The translations under genes were made by a program, and so were the position numbers. From Oscillospiraceae bacterium (lineage in GTDB: Bacteria > Bacillota_A > Clostridia > Oscillospirales > Oscillospiraceae), in assembly GCA_902795095.1 (NCBI GenBank), contig CADBKB010000034.1, positions 1 to 15,874 of the forward strand: DNA of 15,874 nucleotides, in the 5' to 3' direction. This document shows, piece by piece, positions 6,937 to 12,593 of this stretch. A model generated the notes under the pieces. The model saw only the letters and a program-made list of their open reading frames with translations. It had not been told where the DNA came from and made no database searches. Each line of letters starts with the position of its first letter. Positions within the stretch are counted from its first letter, which is position 1.

Positions 6937-7536
6937 TTGGTGATCCGATACATCCTCATTGCCGTGGTCGGATATCTGCTGGGCTCGATCAGCATTTCCG
7001 TCCTGCTTTCAGCGACCCTCTGGCACAATGACGTCCGCAACCATGGCAGCGGCAATGCCGGCGCCACCAATGTTGCGCGGATTTTCGGCCTGCCCAAGGG
7101 CCTGCTGACCCTGGCGGGGGATATGCTCAAGACCGCCCTGGCGGGACTCTTCGGCCTGCTGCTGGCAGGCCGCACCGGGCTGGTCATCGGCTGCTTCGGC
7201 GCGCTGATCGGCCACAGCTGGCCCGTGTTTTTCAAATTCCGCGGCGGCAAGGGCGTCAGCGTCTCGGCGTGCATCGCCCTGCTGCTGGACTGGCGGCTGT
7301 TTCTTATCCTGTTTGCAGTGTTCATGCTCATGTTCCTGCTGACCCGCCGGATATCCGCCTGCTCCATTACCTGCGCTGCGGTTTATCCCATCATCTACTG
7401 GCTGCTGAATCCCGGCTTCACCCTGGCGCATGTGCTGTGCCTTGTGATCTGCGTGCTGGTCATCTTCCTGCACCGGAGCAACATCCGCCGGCTCCTTCGG
7501 GGCGAAGAGGCGGAATTCAAGCCGAAAATGAAATAG
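6937..7536 (+). CDS. plsY: Glycerol-3-phosphate acyltransferase PlsY
   Basis: Multi-pass membrane enzyme that transfers the acyl group from acyl phosphate to glycerol-3-phosphate, making lysophosphatidic acid, the first phospholipid intermediate. The 199-residue protein carries all three PlsY motifs: HGSGNAGATN (36-45), GHSWPVFFKFRGGKG (92-106) and HRSNIRRLLRGEE (179-191), plus the DMLK segment of the conserved first loop. The start is taken as TTG at 6937 because GGGAGG (6923-6928) lies eight bases upstream; a GTG at 6928 would overlap that site and a GTG at 6940 is also possible. The gap from degV is 32 bases, so co-transcription is likely, and the pairing makes biochemical sense through acyl phosphate. 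Confidence 0.95.
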   Translation: MVIRYILIAVVGYLLGSISISVLLSATLWHNDVRNHGSGNAGATNVARIFGLPKGLLTLAGDMLKTALAGLFGLLLAGRTGLVIGCFGALIGHSWPVFFKFRGGKGVSVSACIALLLDWRLFLILFAVFMLMFLLTRRISACSITCAAVYPIIYWLLNPGFTLAHVLCLVICVLVIFLHRSNIRRLLRGEEAEFKPKMK

Positions 7537-7548
7537 CGGGAAGGTTAC

Positions 7549-8244
7549 ATGAAGGATCTGTTCACTGACTTTGAAACTCTGATCGTGCTGGACACCGAGA
7601 CCACCGGCGTCAAATTCCGGACGGACGAGATCATTGAGCTCGGGGCGGTCCGGCTGCGGCGCGACGGCGACAGCTTTGCGCCGGACGGAGAGCTGAGCTT
7701 TCTCATTCGTTTGCCCACGGGGCGCACGGTGCCTCCGGTGATCGAGCGCATTACCGGCATCTCCCAGAGCATGCTGGACGCCGATGGCGTCGGCAGGCGG
7801 GAGGCAGCCGAGCGGTTACAGGACTTTCTGGCCTGCGACAAGGCCCTGTGCGTCGCCTACAACGCCCAGTTCGATCTGAGCTTCCTCTATTATTTCCTGG
7901 CCCGGTTCGGGCTTGCGGGCTGTCTGCGCGGTCTGAAGTTTCTGGATGCGCTGACGGTCTACCGTGACCGCCGTCCCTATCCCCATAAGCTGGAGAACGC
8001 CATCGAGGCATACGGCTTGGGGGAGATGGCTGTCAACAGCCACCGCGCCATCGACGACGCCAAGGCGACGGTCTGCCTGCTCGAAGCCATGGCTGCCGAG
8101 GAAAACGATCTGGACCGCTACGTAAACCTGTTCGGTTACAATCCCCGTTACGGCGTCAGCGGCAAGCCCATCGGCTCCATCACCTACTGCGCCCAGAGCT
8201 ACGATCCCCATCCGCCGCTGTATCTGCTGGCACGGGAGGAATAA
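7549..8244 (+). CDS. DEDDh 3'-5' exonuclease (DnaQ-like)
   Basis: RNase T/DnaQ superfamily exonuclease, probably acting on single-stranded DNA or RNA ends. The 231-residue protein shows the complete active site: D15-T-E17 (motif I), D109 in NAQFDLSF (motif II) and H165-R-A-I-D-D170 (motif III, the DEDDh form). The length fits a stand-alone exonuclease domain of the epsilon-like group plus a C-terminal tail of about 40 residues with no recognised domain. It begins 12 bases after plsY with GGGAAGG at 7538-7544 (only four bases before the ATG, rather close), and it is followed by a terminator, so it ends the degV-plsY operon. Whether it proofreads or trims RNA cannot be decided here. Confidence 0.92.
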   Translation: MKDLFTDFETLIVLDTETTGVKFRTDEIIELGAVRLRRDGDSFAPDGELSFLIRLPTGRTVPPVIERITGISQSMLDADGVGRREAAERLQDFLACDKALCVAYNAQFDLSFLYYFLARFGLAGCLRGLKFLDALTVYRDRRPYPHKLENAIEAYGLGEMAVNSHRAIDDAKATVCLLEAMAAEENDLDRYVNLFGYNPRYGVSGKPIGSITYCAQSYDPHPPLYLLAREE

Positions 8245-8268
8245 TTACATCACCCGGTACATACATTC

Positions 8269-8296
8269 AAACACCGCCGATCCGGCGGTGTTTTTC
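8269..8296 (+). terminator. Rho-independent terminator after the exonuclease gene
   Basis: An 11-bp stem (AAACACCGCCG-type left arm ending at 8279, right arm 8283-8293) with an ATC loop and a run of five T. The next gene's ribosome binding site starts only a few bases later, so that gene has no room for its own promoter after the terminator. Confidence 0.85.
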
Positions 8297-8312
8297 TGTA
8301 GGAGGGAAGACA

Positions 8313-8879
8313 ATGAAAAGGCTTCTGCCGATCCTGCTCGCCGTGCTGCTGAGCGCCTGCGCAGGCCCCGGCGCAATGTACGAGACGGTGCGCGATCAGA
8401 TGCCTACATGCAGCGCCGGGGACGCGCCGTGCTTTATCAGCCTGTGTGTCCCGCCGGAGGCGGTGCTGACGTCCTGCACCCCCGAGGCGCGGGTGTATCG
8501 CGCGAAAAACGGGGATTATGAGATCACGGCCCGGGTGCTGGTCACCGACGGTCTGGACGCCGCTGTGTACGCTGTTGCAGGCAATGCCCGGAGCCGGCTC
8601 TGTCCCGCCAACGCAGGGGAGCGGGAGTGTCAGCTGGCCTGGAGCTCTAAAACGGCCGCGGGCAGCTCGGTCTGCAGAGCGCTGGTGCGCCTGGAGGGGG
8701 AGTTTGCCTACTGCCTCTGCCTGCGCATGCGGGCGGGCCTTGGGGTACGGTACAATGGGGAGATCAACGCCCTGTTTTCCTCCTTTGCCCTCTATCCTAA
8801 AGAAAGCGCAGGTATTCCCCCAGCACGTAGCCAAGCATTCCCTCATAGCGCACCACATACCAGCCATTGTAGGCATTGA
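8313..8879 (+). CDS. Small cysteine-rich putative lipoprotein
   Basis: No family recognised. MKRLLPILLAVLLSAC gives a classic signal peptide with lipobox L13-S-A-C16, so the mature protein is probably lipid-anchored on the outer face of the membrane. The visible mature part holds many cysteines (for instance at 33, 40, 45 and 55), which may form disulfides. AGGAGGG lies six bases before the ATG. The last 28 or so residues (after FALYPK, about residue 163) are Pro/Ser/His-rich and are read through the 3' end of the convergent amidase gene, an 83-base overlap; a TAA in another frame at 8798-8800 suggests that the original stop has been lost by a small shift. The gene begins directly after a terminator, so it may rely on read-through or a promoter inside the upstream gene. 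Confidence 0.72.
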   Translation: MKRLLPILLAVLLSACAGPGAMYETVRDQMPTCSAGDAPCFISLCVPPEAVLTSCTPEARVYRAKNGDYEITARVLVTDGLDAAVYAVAGNARSRLCPANAGERECQLAWSSKTAAGSSVCRALVRLEGEFAYCLCLRMRAGLGVRYNGEINALFSSFALYPKESAGIPPARSQAFPHSAPHTSHCRH

Positions 8880-9537
8880 GCACCTCCAGGCTTGCTCCGC
8901 CGGGGATGGTGCGCAGAATGCTTCCCGCGGAGGAAGGCGCGCCGCGCAGATTGAGCTGACCCGTGACGGTCTGCACCACGGCGCGGCGGACGGGCCCGGG
9001 CGGAAGATAGGGCAGGCCAAAATACTCCGTCACGGAAAGCGCCAGGGCGCGGGCAATGGCGGTGAGATTGTTCTCGATCCATTGGGCGTCATCCGGGTTG
9101 TCGTGATAGCCGAATTCCCCGAGGACCGCAGGCGCCCTGGTTCGCCGCAGCTCAAACAGAGAGGAGGTCGGCACTGCCCGGACCCGGTCGGGCAGGGGAT
9201 AGATCTGCCTTATGTTGTCAACGATGATATTCGCCATGCGCAGGCCGCGGGCGCTGCCGGAATAGTAATAGATGTCTACCCCGCGATTGCGCCCGGCCTG
9301 GGCGGGGGAGGAGGCGTTGGAATGCAGGGCCAGATGGAAGTCATAGGTTCCTGCGTTTGAGGCCCGGACGGAGTCGCCCACGGTACCGCCGGGATCATTG
9401 CGCACGACATTGATCCCGCTGGCCTCCAGATAGGGGACCAGCTCGTCGGCCAGAAGATTCATCCAGTATTCTTCGTTTCCGGTGGTAACGTAGGGGTTAA
9501 AATCCTGGGTCGATGGACTCAGAAATATCGTCGCCAT
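8797..9537 (-). CDS. N-acetylmuramoyl-L-alanine amidase (Amidase_3) with C-terminal SH3 domain
   Basis: Peptidoglycan hydrolase that cleaves the bond between MurNAc and the stem peptide. Of 246 residues, 1-175 form an Amidase_3-type domain: FLSPSTQDFNPY at the N-terminus, the acidic helix NEEYWMNLLADEL (E22/E23 as likely zinc ligand), H72 in LALHSNA, and the catalytic-type E141 in GEFGYHDN. Residues about 188-246 form a bacterial SH3 domain (TGQLNLRGAPS, WYVVRY, GYVLGEYL) expected to bind the wall. The canonical first histidine ligand (DPGHGG) is replaced by SPSTQ, which I recall as normal for a clostridial subgroup. No signal peptide is present, so export is unexplained: non-classical, lysis-linked or acting in sporulating mother cells. 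A GGAAAGG lies about ten bases before the ATG. Confidence 0.92.
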   Translation of the reverse strand: MATIFLSPSTQDFNPYVTTGNEEYWMNLLADELVPYLEASGINVVRNDPGGTVGDSVRASNAGTYDFHLALHSNASSPAQAGRNRGVDIYYYSGSARGLRMANIIVDNIRQIYPLPDRVRAVPTSSLFELRRTRAPAVLGEFGYHDNPDDAQWIENNLTAIARALALSVTEYFGLPYLPPGPVRRAVVQTVTGQLNLRGAPSSAGSILRTIPGGASLEVLNAYNGWYVVRYEGMLGYVLGEYLRFL

Positions 9538-9611
9538 TGTATCGCCGCCTTTCCGTTTTCTCCAATCTATGCGCCGCCGGCAGCATCTGTGCCGAATCCG
9601 GGAAAGAAATG

Positions 9612-9640
9612 TTGCATATAATCCGGGAATGTGGTATCAT
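9612..9640 (+). promoter_or_regulatory. Candidate promoter for the zinc-ribbon exonuclease gene
   Basis: TTGCAT (9612-9617), 17-base spacer and TATCAT (9635-9640) preceded by TG one base away, i.e. an extended -10. It lies 40 bases upstream of the start codon. It is in the divergent region shared with the leftward amidase gene, for which no clear promoter was seen. Confidence 0.6.
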
Positions 9641-9679
9641 ACCTGGGTAGAATGAAAGAAAACGGAGTGCGCAAAGCGT

Positions 9680-10651
9680 ATGCAGTACATTGTTCTGGAC
9701 CTGGAGTGGAACCAGCCCTGGCCGGGCTCGCCCTCGTCAAAGAAAAAGCTCCCGGTGGATATCCATGGGGAGATCATACAGATCGGCGCGGTGCGCATGC
9801 TCAGCGACCAGACGGTGGCGGATGAATTCCAGATCCTGGTGAAGCCCCGCTACTACCGCCGGCTTAACAAGCGCGTCAGCAGTCTGACGGGCATCAAGGA
9901 GGCCCGGCTCAAGGCTGATGGCGTCAGCTTCCCAGAGGCGCTGCGCAAGTTCCGCGCCTGGTGCGGGTCCGAGTGCACCTTCCTGAGCTGGGGTTTCGAC
10001 GACAGCACCATCCTGCGGGAGAACATGCAGCTGTTCGGCTTTGAGACGGACTGGATCTCCCGCTGGTACAACGCCCAGATGATTTTCAACGCCCAGACCG
10101 ACGGCTCCGGCGCCCAGAAGGCGCTGAAGACTGCCATGGAGATGTGCGGCATTGAGGCCACCCGCCCCGCCCACGACGCCCTGGGCGACGCGTTTCACAC
10201 CGCGCTGGTATGCGCGAAGCTGGACCTTGCCAGAGGCTGCCGGGAGTATGAGCAGGCCCTGAAGGCCCATGAGAACGGCTTTCACGGCGCGCAGCCCGAG
10301 GGCTGCCTGGACCGGCATGTGTTCCATGGCTATGCCGATAAGGCACAGGCAATGCAGGCCATGGCGGAGACGGAAAACCTCTGCCCCCAGTGCGCCCTGC
10401 ATATGAAGGCCGGCCGCTGGTACTCCCAGCCCGGTCGTCGGTATATGAACATGTCGGTGTGCCCGGAGCACGGAAAATTCCTGGTTCGCATCCGGCTGAG
10501 TCTGGATCCGGACGGCTCTCTGCGGGTCAGCCGCCTGATCTATGAGGGCAGCTCCGAGGCCGCCGCTGCCTACGAAAAGGTGGCCCAGAAGCCGCGGCGG
10601 CAGTACCGCCGTTCCAGAAAAAAGAAAACGGAACAAGCCCCCCAGACGTAA
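9680..10651 (+). CDS. DEDDh 3'-5' exonuclease with C-terminal zinc-ribbon-like segment
   Basis: ERI-1/KapD-like member of the exonuclease superfamily, 323 residues. The catalytic set is complete: D7-L-E9 in VLDLEWNQP, D107/D108 in SWGFDDS, and H165-D-A-L-G-D170. After the nuclease (about 1-185) comes a linker and a candidate zinc-binding segment with C235-P-Q-C238 and C261-P-E-H264, 22 residues apart, followed by a beta-rich end and a very basic C-terminal tail (RRQYRRSRKKK) that could bind nucleic acid. Substrate is unknown; RNA trimming is plausible from the ERI-1 likeness. It is a single-gene unit with its own promoter and terminator. The ribosome binding site is weak (CGGAG twelve bases upstream). 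Confidence 0.88.
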   Translation: MQYIVLDLEWNQPWPGSPSSKKKLPVDIHGEIIQIGAVRMLSDQTVADEFQILVKPRYYRRLNKRVSSLTGIKEARLKADGVSFPEALRKFRAWCGSECTFLSWGFDDSTILRENMQLFGFETDWISRWYNAQMIFNAQTDGSGAQKALKTAMEMCGIEATRPAHDALGDAFHTALVCAKLDLARGCREYEQALKAHENGFHGAQPEGCLDRHVFHGYADKAQAMQAMAETENLCPQCALHMKAGRWYSQPGRRYMNMSVCPEHGKFLVRIRLSLDPDGSLRVSRLIYEGSSEAAAAYEKVAQKPRRQYRRSRKKKTEQAPQT

Positions 10652-10652
10652 A

Positions 10653-10682
10653 AAAACGGACATCCTTTCGGATGTCCGTTTT
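10653..10682. terminator. Bidirectional rho-independent terminator
   Basis: A 13-bp perfect stem (10653-10665 with 10670-10682) with a TTTC loop, A-rich on the left and T-rich on the right. It serves the rightward exonuclease gene and, from the other side, the leftward lipoprotein pair whose stop is at 10686. Confidence 0.92.
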
Positions 10683-10685
10683 CGT

Positions 10686-11624
10686 TTATTGAGGGGGAAC
10701 CTGCGCCTGTCCGGGATCCGCTGCGGGCATCGGCTGCGCCTGCCCGGGATCTGCTGCAGGCGCAGGCTGCGCCTGTGCGGGATCTGCCATGGGACCCGGC
10801 TGCACCGGTACGGCGTAAGCTGCGGGCCTGCGAAGCAGGCGCCTGCGCTGGATCCAGTAGAGGATCGCGCCAATGGGGATGCACAACTGCAGATGATTCC
10901 TTCCGTTGGTCAGATGGGTCCATTCACTGCTGAGGAGCAGACCGAACCGGGCGAGGAAGCGGGAGCCGCCGCTCCATTTGTCTGCGCTGAACCCGATAAA
11001 TACCAACGCGATCAGGATCCACAGGCCCCAGAGCTGCGGCTTTTTGCGGACGATGTCGATGATCGTGATCAGACAGAAAACGCAAGCCAGGATCCAGAAG
11101 ACTGTGAGGCCCCATTGGGCGGGCGTTTTCCCGGCCGCCGGGGTATTGCCCCCCGCGGGCTCAATGCCGTTGTCTATCAGCGACTGCACCGAATCCACCT
11201 GGAAGCCGATGAGGCCGCTGCCCGCGCTGTCCTCCCGGGTGGAGAACTGGGCCTGATAGTCCTGGTCGTCGCAGTGGATGATGTAGACGGCATCCACGAC
11301 GGTGACGGGTTCGCCGTCAGCGTCCTTGCTTTTGTTGATATTCAGACCGGCGGACTCATATTCATCGTCGGCGTGCACCGGCCAGGCGGCGCAGATCGAG
11401 GCGAAGCCTTCGAGCATCGCGGCGGGATCGTAGGCCAGCGCGGAGGCCCCCTGAGCGTCGTTGTTCTCCACGCAGACCATCATACTTACAAGCGTCGCGT
11501 CCGCCTGCGCCTGAGCGTCCTCCAGGCTCTGTCTGATCCCGGAGATCAGGCCGCAGCCACTAAGCAGAAGCATCCCCAGTGCCAGCACCAGGCACACGAA
11601 TCGCTTACAAAAGGTGGGTTTCAT
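10686..11624 (-). CDS. Putative lipoprotein with membrane helices and Pro/Ala/Gln repeat tail (paralogue of next gene)
   Basis: No known family recognised. The ATG at 11624 is preferred to one at 11639 because GGAGG (11633-11637) is eight bases upstream of the former and overlaps the latter. The 312-residue product has a lipobox L20-L-S-G-C24, an extracellular-type domain of about 130 residues containing NDAQGASAL and CAAWPV (78-83), a conserved GIEPAG near 153-158, two hydrophobic helices (about 172-191 and 198-213) joined by the basic IVRKKPQLWGLW, a third short one around IGAILYWI, and a C-terminal tail of three 11-residue ADPxQAQPxPA-type repeats. It starts 15 bases after its upstream paralogue and ends at the shared terminator. 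The mixture of a lipobox with later membrane helices is unusual; it could instead be a plain multi-pass protein with an N-terminal anchor. Confidence 0.82.
   Translation of the reverse strand: MKPTFCKRFVCLVLALGMLLLSGCGLISGIRQSLEDAQAQADATLVSMMVCVENNDAQGASALAYDPAAMLEGFASICAAWPVHADDEYESAGLNINKSKDADGEPVTVVDAVYIIHCDDQDYQAQFSTREDSAGSGLIGFQVDSVQSLIDNGIEPAGGNTPAAGKTPAQWGLTVFWILACVFCLITIIDIVRKKPQLWGLWILIALVFIGFSADKWSGGSRFLARFGLLLSSEWTHLTNGRNHLQLCIPIGAILYWIQRRRLLRRPAAYAVPVQPGPMADPAQAQPAPAADPGQAQPMPAADPGQAQVPPQ
10701..10799 (+). repeat. Three tandem 33-bp units encoding an 11-residue repeat
   Basis: Units start at 10701, 10734 and 10767; each begins CTGCGCCTG followed by a near-identical GGGATC segment. 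They code in the minus frame for the Ala-Asp-Pro-Gly-Gln-Ala-Gln-Pro repeats at the C-terminus of the lipoprotein. Copy number is likely to vary between strains by slippage or recombination. Confidence 0.85.
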
Positions 11625-11639
11625 CGCAATCGCCTCCAT

Positions 11640-12491
11640 TCAAGGTTGCTTCTGCTGTTTAGACGGCCGCCGGGGGAGCTTGTTCCGGAAGATCCAGTAT
11701 AGAATCGCTCCGACAGGGAGCCCCAGGCGCAAGCGCAACTCGCCGCCCTGGAAACGCATCAGATAGGTCGGCGAAAAGATTCCCACGGTGACGCCATAAT
11801 GAAAATGCCCGACGCCGCCATTGAAAAACAGGACGAGGAACAGGAACATGCCCGCCAGCCAGAGGCCCCAGAGCTTCGGCCTCTTGCGGACAACATCCAC
11901 CGCCATGAACAGGCTCAGCGCCATGGCCAGACCCCAAAAGATCAGCAGAAGCCACTGACCGAAGGATTTTCTGGCGGTGGGGAAGGTGGTTCCGGCGGGC
12001 TCGATTCCTTTGCCCAGCAGCTCTTGCACGGAAACGACGTCGAAAAAGGTGATTTTGCTCTCTTCTGCAAAGGGCTTCTTTCCCAGGCGGACCTCGTAGG
12101 TCCCGTCGGCGCATCGGACGTGGTAGCTGTACATGTTGATGAGGGACGTCTCACCGGACGCCATGGCCCGGATGCCGGTGGGTTTTCCCGGCTCGAAGGT
12201 GCCGATCGAGCTGCGCAGCTCATAGGGATCCGTGCTGCGCACTGGCCAGGCTGCAACGATGGCGGAGAAGTCCCGCTGCATCTGCGAAGGATCCTCGCAT
12301 AGGGCGGCGGCCCCCTGCGCGTCGCGGCGCTCCACGCAGGTCATCATCTGGGAAAGCAGCGCACCCGCTTCGGCCTCGAGCTTTTCGTTCATGGACCGGG
12401 CCTCCCGGAATGCCGCGCACCCGCCCAGCAGCAGGAGCATGATCAGCGCCAGAAAAAGACAGCCGAGCCTCTTGCCTGCCAGCTTCGCCAT
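11640..12491 (-). CDS. Putative lipoprotein with membrane helices (tandem paralogue)
   Basis: No known family recognised; clearly homologous to the following gene. The 283-residue product has a signal peptide with lipobox L21-L-G-G-C25, a helical start, the shared block RRDAQGAAALCEDP (56-69) and AAWPV (80-84), a beta-rich middle with MYSYHVRC, then the shared VSVQELLGKGIEPAG (153-167), PTARKSFGQW, two membrane helices (about 181-200 and 207-223) joined by DVVRKRPKLWGLW, and a last PVGAILYWIFR. It lacks the repeat tail of its partner. GGAGG lies nine bases before the ATG and a candidate promoter (12521-12549) is just upstream, so this is the first gene of a two-gene transcript. A sensing or anchoring role at the membrane is possible, without evidence. 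Confidence 0.83.
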   Translation of the reverse strand: MAKLAGKRLGCLFLALIMLLLLGGCAAFREARSMNEKLEAEAGALLSQMMTCVERRDAQGAAALCEDPSQMQRDFSAIVAAWPVRSTDPYELRSSIGTFEPGKPTGIRAMASGETSLINMYSYHVRCADGTYEVRLGKKPFAEESKITFFDVVSVQELLGKGIEPAGTTFPTARKSFGQWLLLIFWGLAMALSLFMAVDVVRKRPKLWGLWLAGMFLFLVLFFNGGVGHFHYGVTVGIFSPTYLMRFQGGELRLRLGLPVGAILYWIFRNKLPRRPSKQQKQP

Positions 12492-12520
12492 CCTTCATCA
12501 CCTCCGATAGTTCTAATAAT

Positions 12521-12549
12521 ATAGTACATCAAACTGCATATGAAGTCAA
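12521..12549 (-). promoter_or_regulatory. Candidate promoter for the lipoprotein pair
   Basis: On the minus strand TTGACT (12544-12549), 17-base spacer and TACTAT (12521-12526), in an AT-rich stretch unlike the surrounding GC-rich DNA. A TATATT a few bases further is an alternative -10. Confidence 0.5.
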
Positions 12550-12553
12550 TAGC

Positions 12554-12583
12554 AAACCAGCCCCGCCGGAGCGGGGCTGGTTT
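12554..12583 (-). terminator. Hairpin terminator after the clostripain-like gene
   Basis: A perfect 13-bp GC-rich stem (12554-12566 with 12571-12583) and a four-base loop, ten bases after the end of the protease frame. On the minus strand only three T follow before GC, so termination may be leaky in that direction. Confidence 0.7.
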
Positions 12584-12593
12584 TGATCGTCGG

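Noticed and set aside
9617..9622. TATAAT on the plus strand upstream of the second exonuclease
   Set aside because: No -35 box at 16-18 bases; the TTGCAT/extended TATCAT pair that overlaps it is a better promoter.
10542..11702. Long plus-strand open frame opposite the lipoprotein
   Set aside because: Runs across a strong terminator and both ends of real genes, and has no recognisable protein features.
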